Part shown: in pieces, positions 32,237 through 40,789 of the stretch
Position numbering within the stretch: the first letter of the stretch is position 1
Layout: each line of letters starts with the position of its first letter
DNA from: Glandiceps talaboti
Lineage: Eukaryota > Hemichordata > Enteropneusta > Spengelidae
Direction of reading: 5' to 3'
Length of the DNA: 64,000 nucleotides
Assembly: GCF_964340395.1 (NCBI RefSeq)
Contig: NC_135564.1
Coordinates: forward strand, 12,312,891-12,376,890
Translations under genes and position numbers: made by a program
Notes under the pieces: model-generated
The model's database searches: none
The model's input: only the letters and a program-made list of their open reading frames with translations
Told to the model about the DNA's origin: nothing

Positions 32237-32502
32237 AAGATGGAATAATCTACATGTGGTTAGGGTATGAAGATTGGTTTTCATAGTTGAATGTTAAACA
32301 TCTACGTTTTTTAATATTCAAACAATATTTTTACTACTTTTAATATTTTATTTGAACTTTGTACCTTATTTCCTATTTCATTTCTCCTTTTTATATAAAC
32401 AGAGTCATTGGAACGCTGTCACAGTATGAAGAGTTTTCCCATGCATTTAACTGTCCTTTGGGTTCCCCCATGAACCCAAAAGATAAATGTTCTGTGTGGT
32501 AA
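15954..32502 (+). CDS. Neprilysin / endothelin-converting-enzyme-like M13 zinc metallopeptidase (17 exons, complete)
   Basis: Joined exons: 15954-16850, 22784-22846, 23837-23953, 24712-24798, 25219-25346, 25525-25747, 26284-26388, 27370-27447, 27648-27751, 28368-28426, 28826-28877, 29567-29634, 30247-30377, 30747-30812, 31411-31506, 31741-31817, 32403-32502. All phases agree and the total is 2451 bp (816 residues). M13 enzymes are type II membrane ectopeptidases that cleave small peptides. Seen here: a cytoplasmic tail (1-57), one membrane segment (about 58-82), a Ala/Pro-rich stalk, the N-domain start at C147..C152 and [14 protein letters not shown] (168-181), NAYY (610-613), zinc motif HELIH (651-655), GENIAD with third zinc ligand E713 and D717, and the family-typical C-terminal CSVW. 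Start: first ATG after an in-frame TGA at 15795, context GACATGG. The family's usual length is 700-770; the extra length is in the tail and stalk. Confidence 0.97.
17700..17895. repeat. 28-32-bp tandem repeat, about 7 copies
   Basis: Units of the form GTAAAACTACAGCCCTTCTT plus ACGGCACT alternate with a longer variant containing TTTAATACGACACT. The longer variant occurs twice, four units apart, hinting at duplication of a multi-unit block. Confidence 0.9.
18680..18960. repeat. Degenerate pentanucleotide-type repeat
   Basis: Runs of ATACA, ATGCA, ATGCG and CCACA/CCACG words with drift along the tract. No coding evidence. Confidence 0.75.
20955..21262. repeat. Compound TCTG / TATG / TG microsatellite
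   Basis: About 110 bp of TCTG, a mixed segment, about 45 bp of TATG, then TG-rich sequence. Open frames across it on both strands are artefacts. Confidence 0.95.
21947..22727. repeat. 36-bp minisatellite decaying into variants
   Basis: Unit roughly TGTCCGTATAATAGAATTG then CTCTTATGATCGAACAC. About nine regular 36-bp copies run to 22260. Then comes an (AATAT)n block (22296-22348), then irregular copies to about 22727. Because 36 is divisible by 3, both strands stay open and encode 12-residue periodic peptides; this is not evidence of a gene. Confidence 0.95.
22784..22846 (+). CDS. M13 exon 2
   Basis: [20 protein letters not shown] plus P; matches the M13 signature around QxGLxLPxRxYY. Acceptor TTTTACAG, donor GTAAGT, phase 0-0. 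Confidence 0.95.
23531..23584. repeat. (GA)n microsatellite in M13 intron 2
   Basis: About 54 bp of GA dinucleotides. Confidence 0.95.
23837..23953 (+). CDS. M13 exon 3
   Basis: [20 protein letters not shown] ... [11 protein letters not shown], a helical part of the N-domain. Phase 0-0, donor GTAAGG. Confidence 0.95.
24003..24042. repeat. (CAGA)n microsatellite in M13 intron 3
   Basis: Ten or so CAGA units, the same simple repeat that tails the dispersed element at 14301-15127. Confidence 0.9.
24470..24697. mobile_element. Foldback element, diverged copy 3 in M13 intron 3
   Basis: Shares GTCGGAAAATATTC, TTGTCACTACTCGTC...CTCGTAGTAACAA and GAAGACAAATATTGGGGAG with copies 1 and 2 in the LDLa gene. 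Its end touches the polypyrimidine tract of the exon 4 acceptor (24698-24711). Confidence 0.6.
24712..24798 (+). CDS. M13 exon 4
   Basis: [20 protein letters not shown] then EELQASSPQ; matches the M13 region usually reading R..xxxYNxMTLxEL. Phase 0-0, donor GTAAGT. Confidence 0.95.
25219..25346 (+). CDS. M13 exon 5
   Basis: [20 protein letters not shown] ... [11 protein letters not shown], first two bases of the Arg codon at the end (phase 2). Matches the W..FLN region of M13. Confidence 0.95.
25525..25747 (+). CDS. M13 exon 6
   Basis: (R)[17 protein letters not shown] ... [32 protein letters not shown]. Contains the conserved NYxxW-like and CxxxVxxxxxxAxGxxF segments of the M13 N-domain. 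Starts phase 2, ends phase 0. Confidence 0.96.
26284..26388 (+). CDS. M13 exon 7
   Basis: [16 protein letters not shown] ... [13 protein letters not shown]. The donor is GTCAAG, weaker than the other donors in this gene, but phase 0 and the family alignment (next exon ...EKIGYPD) support it. Confidence 0.93.
26450..27015. repeat. Degenerate ~50-bp tandem repeat filling M13 intron 7
   Basis: Recurring phrases TATTTCTATGTACAC, CATTACATAAACAAACAT and ATCACCATATATT return every 45-60 bp with many changes. An old minisatellite. Confidence 0.65.
27060..27173. repeat. (TTG)n(GGT)n trinucleotide repeat in M13 intron 7
   Basis: About 85 bp of GTT with a few GCT variants, then nine GGT units. Confidence 0.95.
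27370..27447 (+). CDS. M13 exon 8
   Basis: [32 protein letters not shown] is a conserved M13 motif. Phase 0-0. Confidence 0.96.
27648..27751 (+). CDS. M13 exon 9
   Basis: [20 protein letters not shown] ... [11 protein letters not shown](E). Matches the M13 region NYFENVL...R. Ends phase 2. Confidence 0.95.
28206..28274. repeat. Near-perfect 31-bp stem hairpin in M13 intron 9
   Basis: Left arm 28206-28236 and right arm 28244-28274 are reverse complements with one mismatch; the loop is 7 bases. The stem contains GGGTCACACAGAGTTCATGA. Could be a tiny foldback element or a transcript hairpin. Confidence 0.85.
28368..28426 (+). CDS. M13 exon 10: NAYY motif
   Basis: (E)[19 protein letters not shown](T). 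NAYY binds the substrate backbone in M13 enzymes (known of the family). Phase 2 in, phase 1 out. Confidence 0.97.
28826..28877 (+). CDS. M13 exon 11
   Basis: (T)[16 protein letters not shown](E); matches the segment usually reading FPAGILQPPFF. Phase 1 in, phase 2 out. Confidence 0.95.
29241..29304. repeat. (ATGT)n microsatellite in M13 intron 11
   Basis: About sixteen ATGT units. Confidence 0.95.
29567..29634 (+). CDS. M13 exon 12: zinc-binding HExxH
   Basis: (E)[22 protein letters not shown](G). HELIH carries two zinc ligands and the catalytic Glu652. The usual family form is HEITHGFDDxG, so Ile654 and Thr659 are departures. Phase 2 in, phase 1 out. Confidence 0.98.
30247..30377 (+). CDS. 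M13 exon 13
   Basis: (G)[43 protein letters not shown]. Conserved F..R..C...QY pattern. Donor GTGTGT. Phase 1 in, phase 0 out. Confidence 0.97.
30747..30812 (+). CDS. M13 exon 14: GENIAD motif
   Basis: [22 protein letters not shown]. Glu713 is the third zinc ligand and Asp717 the supporting catalytic residue of the family. The next residues are LGA where many relatives have NGG. Phase 0-0. Confidence 0.97.
31411..31506 (+). CDS. M13 exon 15
   Basis: [32 protein letters not shown], matching the M13 segment L...T..QLFF..FAQ. Phase 0-0, donor GTCAGT. Confidence 0.96.
31741..31817 (+). CDS. M13 exon 16
   Basis: [25 protein letters not shown](R), matching WC...R.......T..HSP...R. Phase 0 in, phase 2 out. 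Confidence 0.96.
32197..32236. repeat. (TAC)n trinucleotide repeat in M13 intron 16
   Basis: About thirteen CTA/TAC units. Confidence 0.95.
32403..32502 (+). CDS. M13 exon 17: C-terminus
   Basis: (R)[32 protein letters not shown], stop TAA at 32500-32502. FxxAFxCxxGSPMNPxxKCxVW is the family C-terminal signature. Confidence 0.98.
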
Positions 32503-34673
32503 CAATGTCCATCTTCATGGCGTTCGATCCAAGCTGAAACATGTCTTTGCTCTGGAGAGGGCCAACGAGCTAAGCTCAATTTATCGAAAAGATGAAGTGT
32601 AAATTACGAATTACATAATTAAGAAATTGTCATCATTTTGTCACTAATACCTTAAAATTTATTCACACAGCAAAAATTATAATGTACAAAAGTTATTGTT
32701 TAACAACGATGTCATACGATGACATTTCTGAAAAATCTTTTACGTGTAAATTGAAAAGGAAACTATAAAAGAAAATAAATTAAATGTATGATTGCAAGTA
32801 ATGGAAAACATCTAATTGAGGTTGCACAATCTTCATTAATACTAACAAGTGGCAATTACGAGTTTAACTTACGAAACTATCCTTTGCCCATCCACTCTAA
32901 TATATATTTATACATTGTGCCAAAGGTGACATGTTGTTGATATTTTAATGATATTCATAATTTGTTGTGATGTACAAATCACATAATATTGACATATTGT
33001 CAGAAGTCTTTGTCTTATACCGCATAAATATTATTGGTAACGATAGAGAAAATATCAAATATGTAGGACGTCGCATTCGTTTCAAATTTACCGTTTCAAA
33101 GTAACTATATAGTACTGTCCTATTGATTCTTGGAACCATGAACAATATATTCTCCATCAAATATGTAGTGTTTATTTTCCTTTGTCTGTCACGAAAGTGA
33201 CTGAAATTTGATGTATATCAACAGATTATTTTCTGTCATGATGTATCTGTTATAATGAAAGAATAATGGCTATCACATTAATCATATTAAGTACGTTTTT
33301 TTGTAAAATTATAGTTACAGTGAAATAGGTTATCAAATATATATATGGTGGGAATAAAATTGAAATGTATAATAGGTTTTTATAGATCTTGTGTTGGTAA
33401 CACTAACAGTATACTACATCTGTTAATAGTGTCATATGGATTTTATTTTGGAAAATTGGAGTAGGGGTTTTGAGTCTGAGAATATTGCAATCAGAGGAAG
33501 GTACTGGAGCGAAGTGTGGCATGTTTTCAATGGCACCTATACCAAAATAACTTTGATTAATACACATCGCAGAATTTACACTGCTCCAGCACCTCATTAG
33601 TGCCATAACAATAAAATCTTATTGAAAAACTAGGGTATCGTGTGTTTGATAAAACATTTGACTGTTTTAGGACAACTGAACTAAGGTTCAGCCGTGATGT
33701 GTGCGTGTGCGTGTGCGTGTGCGTGTGTGGAGATAACTTAAAGTCAACAAGCCTTCGTAGAACACACCCCATTCTCAAATACTTTGTGAATGAATGATAA
33801 CACAATTTAAATGAAATTAGTGGCCACAAATAAATACTTTAATTTGTTTGTTATACATGTGTGTGCAAAAAATGGCTTGATTTTGATGATTGACCTTGTA
33901 GCTTTAAGTCTAGGCCAGAAAGAAAGCTTACACCTAATAATATTGGTTAAACACTTGAATGGAGAATAATCCTCTTCCGTGCTTGAATGGAATCTCTGTG
34001 TATTGAAGTGTTTGAGCAAAACAGTAAATCACGATTGTTCACTACACATATGGCCATCTTTCAATAAAGTTATAAAGTTATATCAGTACTATAATGACAC
34101 GTGTATATTTCTCTTGTTCTGTCTTACGTCTGGAATTCGGTCACACATAAATGCTAGGTGTGGGATATTCATTTTGATAGTGTACCCTGAGGGTGAAGGT
34201 CAAAATTCACTTAGTCTGTCTTACAAGAAAGTGTGCATTTGATTATACGAGGTTAGACACGTGAGTGGAGCTACAACTGGGATATATTTTCATCATATAT
34301 AAACCAACGATAATTTCACTAAAATCTGGTAAATTACTCTGATCCATCACTACATGAAAATTCGACCGACTTGTAATTAGATTGACTAATTGCTTTCTTC
34401 GAAATATATTGAAATTTTCTAAAGATGACAAAAGCAGTGAGAAAGTATAAGTTGTCACGCTTAGCAGTCTGTATGCAGAGATTTGTTGTATACTTTTGGC
34501 TGGATAATTTTGTCCTAACAGAAAGTGAACTTGAAAGTTCGAATGTCTTCGGTAATTACAGAGGTGGGGGTGGGGGGGGGGGGTTAGGAGGATGTCACTT
34601 TTTTACAAATCGGTCCTCGAGGAAGCATTTTAGAAAATAGAAATTAGGGGATGGTCACATTTGTACACACATT
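32503..34673. other. M13 3' flank and intergenic region
   Basis: No coding region supported. Holds candidate poly(A) signals, a GTGTGC-type repeat (about 33694-33728) and a G-rich repeat near 34560-34660. Confidence 0.55.
32774..32779 (+). terminator. Candidate polyadenylation signal of the M13 gene
   Basis: AATAAA 272 bp after the stop. Another AATAAA occurs at about 33353; the one used cannot be decided from sequence. Confidence 0.4.
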
Positions 34674-35120
34674 CTTTTTTTTTGCCTTATTTTGTAATTT
34701 TGGCATGATCCCACTGCTGCCACCAGTTCCAAAATGCTACTGCTACCATCCCACCACATATCGGTAAAATGCAGTGAATTAGCTGTTAGTTGCGGTGTGA
34801 GGAAAGGAGCATATCTCATAGTAATAAAGGGGGAACAGCATTGCATATTGGGGATATGTGGTGGAGTGGAGATCTTGGTATTGATCTTTGTCCTAATGTT
34901 GTAAGTTGTGCACTCACCACATCTAGCCTTTGGCTCAGACAAACTCACAGTGGTGGTAATAGTGGAAAACAACACATGCCTTTAAAATCTATCAATGTTG
35001 TGGGATCGATCTTACCACAGAATGTAGATCTCACGGCAGAAAAAAATCCCCATCTCGTGGGATTCGATGACCTTCTGACTTCTAATCTTGAGCTCTAACA
35101 ACTACGCCACATGGAGGCTT
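34674..35120 (-). mobile_element. tRNA-derived SINE-like element
   Basis: On the - strand the element opens CCTCCATGTGGCGTAGTTG. An A-box-like TGGCGTAGTTGTTAGAGC (35109-35092) is followed 37 bp on by a B-box-like GGTCATCGAATCCC (35072-35059), normal tRNA promoter spacing. The first seven bases CCTCCAT can pair with ATGGGGA just past the B box. A roughly 370-bp unrelated body ends in an A-rich tail (near 34675-34695). The tRNA part is degenerate and not a working tRNA. Confidence 0.55.
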
Positions 35121-35914
35121 TCTCGAAAATGTTTTCATTGAAAAATTTAAACAGGGGAGTCACGTTGTTGAGACAGGAAATTGGGGGAGTGTCAATTTTT
35201 AGCACAATGGATTGGTGTGGGTGGTAGGGGGTTCACATTTTATGCCATGGTCCGAGCTTAATTTTCCCCGGCCACAACTTGTAATTACAGCGATGGTTCC
35301 CTAATACTTTTTAAAAAAAAATTCATGTGCGAGTGTCTAGTTCAGGTTTCACATTGTTTTCCAAATGGTCGCTGTATTATTTATTTCTTCCTATCAGATA
35401 TACAGCCATTACTGATATAGATTGGAAGAACAGTTTTATATTGTTTTGTTAAGTTGATTTCACTTTCCGCATTCATTATTTCTCGTGAGACTTCACAATA
35501 TTTTGCGATTTTATTTTTTTTTCGAATACGTAAATAAATGTTTTGGGTCGGCAGTGAAAAGCAAGGAGGAGTCGGGTAACCGGAAACAAACAATTAGTTG
35601 TTTTTTATAGGACTCATGAGAGAGGTGCGTGGAACTAGGCTCGACCAAATGACATCGAAGTGATTTTATTTTGAAATGGAACAGTATTTTTATATATCAA
35701 AAAGTGACATTTGTAGTCGCATTGTTACCACTGTCATCAGCATCTTGTTGTACTTCCACTGCCTTACCGTTACACATCTTATGAAGCTTAGGTACAAACT
35801 CCAAGACGACTGAGTTCACCATCTGTGAGGGACGGAATAATGTTGACTTCTATTCTTTAATCAGCAAATCGCTGCACGAGGTTTCCGAGACCGATTCTTT
35901 CAAGTAAATGGAGG

Positions 35915-35945
<31 letters not shown>
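35121..35945. other. Repeat-derived intergenic sequence
   Basis: G-rich strings (35150-35270), then about 250 bp (35340-35590) related to 38530-38760. GGAAGAACA..TTTTATA.TGT.TTGTTAAGT is shared in the same orientation, while CACTGCCGACCC..AACATTT is inverted between the two, so the block has rearranged. A (TA)n tract lies at 35922-35947. Confidence 0.5.
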
Positions 35946-35948
<3 letters not shown>

Positions 35949-36596
35949 GGTAGGAAAAATAGCAAGAGTGTCTCCACTAATATTGGTAAAAAATTTCTTG
36001 CCCTGGTAGACAAGTGCTTTCCACAAGGGAACAACCTCAGGAAAATCTTCAATCGTAACACAATTAAAATTAGTTACAGTTGTGTAACTAATACTAAACG
36101 TCTCATCGACAACCACAATAAAACACAACTGTCTACCCAGAACGGCTGTAAAAACGAGAATACTAAGTTATGTAACTGTCGCGTGAAGGACACATGTCCC
36201 CTGGACGGGAAATGTTTACAAAAGAGCGTGGTATACCAGGCAACAGTTCAGCGTAAAGACACCAATATCCGCGAAACGTATGTCGGACTTACTGAAAACG
36301 AGTTCAAGACACGGTACAGGAACCACACAGCTTCATTCCGCAACAATTTGTCAAGAAACTCAACAGAACTAAGTAAGTATGTATGGTTTCTTAATGATAA
36401 AGAAATTGATTACGACATCACATGGAAAATTATCGCACGCGCGCGACCGTACAACAGCTCCAGTCAGAGATGTAATCTCTGCATAACTGAAAAGTATATT
36501 ATAATTTGTCAACCTCATCGTTGCACTCTAAATAAACGGAATGAACTTGTGTCGTCGTGTAGGCATAGACATAAATCATTATTGCAGAACAATTAA
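35946..36596 (+). pseudogene. Penelope-like retroelement, 5'-truncated C-terminal region with GIY-YIG endonuclease
   Basis: One open frame of about 216 codons runs from a TA repeat to TAA at 36594-36596. It reads STNIGKKFLALVDKCFP, a Cys-rich CNCRVKDTCPLDGKC, then the GIY-YIG core VYQATVQ..TYVGLTENEFKTRYRNH, and ends CNLCITEKYIIICQ..LNKRNELVSSCRHRHK. These are the typical C-terminal features of Penelope-like elements, whose GIY-YIG nuclease nicks the target DNA. The reverse transcriptase core that should precede it is absent, so this is a dead fragment. No stop or frameshift inside, suggesting fairly recent insertion. A hammerhead motif follows on the same strand. Confidence 0.88.
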
Positions 36597-36682
36597 CTAT
36601 GCTAATACGCTATGTTACTAGGTAGATATTCCCTGTTAGGAACATTAGAATAATAGAATTTAACGGTAAGGAAACGCAGATA

Positions 36683-36754
36683 CTATAATATTCCATTCTA
36701 CCCCTGATGAGTGAGGACTACGCACCTCACGAAACAGTTCTGTAGGGTCTATAG
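36683..36754 (+). ncRNA. Hammerhead ribozyme motif downstream of the Penelope-like element
   Basis: All core elements are in order. CTGATGA (36704-36710); stem II GTGAGG/CCTCAC (6 bp, 8-base loop); GAAA (36731-36734); a short stem III CAG/CTG with a 2-base loop; then TA before the predicted cleavage site between 36744 and 36745. Stem I pairs ACCC (36700-36703) with GGGT (36745-36748), with a possible outer helix CTATA/TATAG. The very short stem III fits the minimal hammerheads described in Penelope-like elements, which may act as dimers. Activity is inferred. Confidence 0.75.
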
Positions 36755-36780
36755 CATATAATTTGGTTCAAATTTTCAAG

Positions 36781-37030
<250 letters not shown>

Positions 37031-37087
37031 TACGCTCTGCCACTGCGGTATAGAGCACTGTCTTATAGCAGATTGATACTCACCGAG

Positions 37088-37123
<36 letters not shown>

Positions 37124-37126
37124 AAC

Positions 37127-37130
<4 letters not shown>

Positions 37131-37169
<39 letters not shown>

Positions 37170-37700
37170 TTTTCGTGGGGGAATTTAATACCACAAAATT
37201 CAATAGGTTTAACACCACAAAATGCAACATGTATAAAGGCATTCCCGTCATGGATACGTTAACTTTGGAATTAAATATCTGCATTGTCTATGTACTTGGC
37301 AGGGTATAATGTAATTGTTTGCGTCTCTAGAAACTCTTAGCAATGTTAATGATAAAAGGATCAATAACACTGATAATAACTGATAAACTACTGAGGTTTA
37401 CCTGTCTGGAATTTTTGCTCCTGAAAATAACATTGCTCTTGGAACTATGCGTTTGGTGAAAGTGGTCATCAAGGGAAAATAAAATGCTACTCTTGATTAC
37501 AATAATAAATTATAAAATTGTGGAATTCATTCCTTCTTGTTTTCAAGTTTATCAGGAATACCAAAAGTAGCATAAGGCTGAATGTGAAATTGAATATTTC
37601 TTGGCTATCTCCTGCATCACATAATATAGATCAATGAAAGTATATATTTGCGTCAAAAAGACATTTAAATATACATGGTCAAACGACCACTTCCGATGTT
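37131..37700. repeat. Dispersed repeat, copy A (CA microsatellite plus ~0.53-kb body)
   Basis: (CA)n at 37131-37168, then a body beginning TTTTCGTGGGGGAATTTAAT and ending near TTCCGATGTT. A near-identical copy in the same orientation lies at 58689-59259, on the far side of the macrosatellite. No coding capacity seen. Confidence 0.9.
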
Positions 37701-38136
37701 TAATATCATGGCTCAATGAGCATCAGATCGAAAGCAAAGTAACTTAAAGTACCCCTTTCAGATCACCAACATTTTAAACCCCACCGTCACCACCTCGTGT
37801 CCTGATATTTCTTCGTGCCCCTCCCCATTATCTCCTTAGGCCTCCCCTGTTGTAAATTCTGCTCGTTCACTTAATAATTATAGAGACATTTAGGGGTCCA
37901 GAAATCTGGGCCCATCCTGCCTTTTCAGCCGACGCCTTTTCCGTCTGACTTAATACATTCTGCTCGTACCTTGTTTGCTTAGTTTATGCTGTTCTTCCTA
38001 TACTACTAAACACGGCTAATAATCAAGGAGATATCCTTCGAGAGCCTGAGTACATGGAAAAAATATAACTTTGACAACGTTCTGTATATTGTTGCCAGGT
38101 CAGTCCTAAAAATTATTGTTTGATTTCGGTTTCGGT
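37701..38136. other. Unannotated intergenic sequence
   Basis: AT-rich, with a pyrimidine-rich patch near 37750-37860. I see no gene or clear repeat. Confidence 0.4.
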
Positions 38137-38138
38137 TA

Positions 38139-38520
38139 TGGCAAGCCGTTCAGGCCAAACGTATGGTTTTATTTTACCTATAGTATTTCATTATTATTTA
38201 TTATTTATTATTTCTTTGGCCAAGGTCCGATATTAATAGTTTTCGAAAACAAATTCAAAACTTAAAGAATGATAAATATAAAACTTAAACAATTATATAT
38301 TTTGACTTTCAATTATATATAATCCTTTAAGGTTTGACGAAAAATCAAACAAGAATCTCAAATAAATGAGAATTTGTTTGAATTAAATAATGTTAACATG
38401 GAAAAGTATGAATTCCATCGAAAAACTACACATATACGGTTAAAATTTGTTTGTAATTACGAAAAATATAAAATACTATAGCTAAAGCAAAATAATACCT
38501 TTGGCCTGAACGACTTGCCA
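38139..38520. mobile_element. 382-bp MITE with TA target duplication
   Basis: The left end TGGCAAGCCGTTCAGGCCAA and the right end (reverse complement TGGCAAGTCGTTCAGGCCAA) form inverted termini of about 50 bp. These continue into TATTATTTT..CTATAGTATTT with a few mismatches. TA flanks both ends (38137-38138 and 38521-38522), as for Tc1/mariner-type non-autonomous elements. No coding capacity. Confidence 0.75.
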
Positions 38521-38522
38521 TA

Positions 38523-38880
38523 TTCGGCGGTTACCAACCCCACCTAGATTTTCACTGCCGACCCTAAACATTTTTTTTACGTATGCGAAGTTAACATGAA
38601 ATAAAATCGAGCGAAAATTATGAAGTCTCGAAAGAAAGAGTGGATGCAGAACTGAAATTCAAACATGTTTTCCATATGGTCTCTGTGTTATTGGTTTCTT
38701 TCCATCGGATGTACTGCCATTACAATTTGGAAGAACATCATTTTTATACTGTCTTGTTAAGTCATTCTCGCAAACCAGAGCTGTTAATTCTTCCGCGACA
38801 CTGTGAAATAACGTTTAGGGCGTTGACGGCGCGTTTTGGACGGTGACGTAAAAGAGGCCGTGATTTACGACTATGTTTTG
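38523..38880. repeat. Dispersed repeat fragment related to 35340-35590 and 17055-17150
   Basis: Shares CCATTAC..TTGGAAGAACA and TTGTTAAGT with 35400-35455. Shares GCAAACCAGAGCTGTTA and CGTAAAAGAGG..TTTACGAC with about 17070-17140 inside M13 intron 1. Confidence 0.55.
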
Positions 38881-40292
38881 AGTTTTCATAACTACCTGAA
38901 CTAGACACCCACACATAGAAAAATCTAAAATTGAGCGTAATCGGAACCACACAATGTGTTTTTTTGGCCTCATCAGATGTTTATTTTTTTACACGGCTTT
39001 TAAGGGGTGTGCATGTGCAGATAAGAGGTGAACTCTGGCCATTATTATAAAGGTAGCGACCAGATGTTTGTTGATATATATTATACAAAATATTGAGCTG
39101 ACACTATCTTTATTTACTGAAACACAGGATCCCCTTGGCCCCCAACCCCACCAGTTGTACGACCATCTCGTTAGACACCCTCTTAACAGGGAAAGTTAGT
39201 AAATAGCTAACTGCAGACCTGTTTCAATTTTAGAGGGACTAATTAAACAGACATGTGATGTCAGCAGTAGGTAATCAGCGCAGTACCATGACACGGTGGA
39301 ATTCAAAGGCATGACTAGCTTAGCTAAAAAAAACAGTTACTGACTCACGTTAGCCGATTTCATTTTTCCCTTTTTCCTTAGATTTTAATTTTTCCTGTAC
39401 ACACCTTTATGATAGTGCTATGTTATGTTAGGGTAAACCACACCTATAAATCAACAATGCAGGTATAGTTTCGACATTCCAACGTTGTCTGAATTGGGGG
39501 TGAATGTGATTAACCCCGTCATATCGAAACAGATGTAACTGTGTGATCAAGCGCACTGAGTAAGTACCGTTCTGCTTCAATTGGTTATGAAGTTTGCTTT
39601 CACTTTTGAGTGCTAACTCTGAAAGTGTAAAATGTCTGTAAGTTTTGTTAATTCGGGAGTAAAATCGAGTAACTATACAAGTACAATAATTGAGAGAATA
39701 TCGTTTAGACACACTAAATTTACATTAAATGGACGCCATTTTGAATGATAGTGATCGGCACTTGATCAACATTTTTAAATACGCAGAGTAATGCCCAATG
39801 CTGAAGGGGAGTTATTTACTGACCATCGTCAGTGATCCTTACTGTCCTCTAATAATTTTGGCAATTGAAAGGACAGTTTGTTAAGTAGTGAACGTTTGAA
39901 GTAGGAAACGCTTGAAGTCCAAGCTATCTTCAACCTTTACAAATTACACACCAAAGTACAAAGATTGTGTGACTAGGAATTGACTGTAGGGGTATACGCC
40001 ATTAGTACTGCAGTCTAACGAATTATGCATAACACACGGCTTTGTTCCGACTTTGAAAACATTACCCTCGTAGAGAGACCTACTTGAAAATGATTAGTGA
40101 TTTTTCCCTAGGTTCAAACAATAAATCATAGTTGGTGTAATTTAGATGGTCGTTGCTGATATCATTGTAACACCTACCTATCTGCCAACCTACCTTTCTG
40201 TCTGTCTGTTTGACCATCTGTTTGTCCATCTGTCTACCAGCATGTATGTGTGTCTGTCTGCCTACCAACCTACCTGTCTGTCTATCTGTCTG

Positions 40293-40342
<50 letters not shown>

Positions 40343-40390
40343 CCAGCCCGTCTATCTGTGTCTGCCTGCCTACCAGCCAGACAGCCTGCC

Positions 40391-40425
<35 letters not shown>

Positions 40426-40526
40426 GTCTGTCTGTCTGTCTGTTTGACCATCTGTTTGTCCATCTGTCTACCAGCATGTCTGTGTGTCTGTCTGCCTACC
40501 TACCTGTCTGACTATCTATCTGTCTG

Positions 40527-40608
<82 letters not shown>

Positions 40609-40789
40609 CCAGCCTGTCTATCTGTCTGCCTGCCTACCAGCCAGCCAGCCTGTCTGTCTGTCTGTTTGTTTGTCTACCTACCTGTCTGTCTGTCTGCCTG
40701 TCTACCTACCTACCTGTCTGTCTGCCTGCCTGCCTGTCTGTCTGTCTGTCTGTCTGTCTGCCTGTCTGTCTGTCTGTCTGTCTGTCTGT
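38881..40789. repeat. Array unit 0 (outer, diverged)
   Basis: Begins near TCATAACTACCTGAACTAG and ends in the first TCTG tract (40197-40789). It reads TATGTTAGGGTAAACC where inner units have an extra TATGTTCATTTTCAGGG, a diagnostic shared only with the unit after the inversion. Contains the empty site of the MITE at 39403-39411. Confidence 0.9.

Noticed and set aside
34790-35098. 102-codon + frame
   Set aside because: Lies within the SINE-like element, opposite its promoter strand, with no homology recognised.
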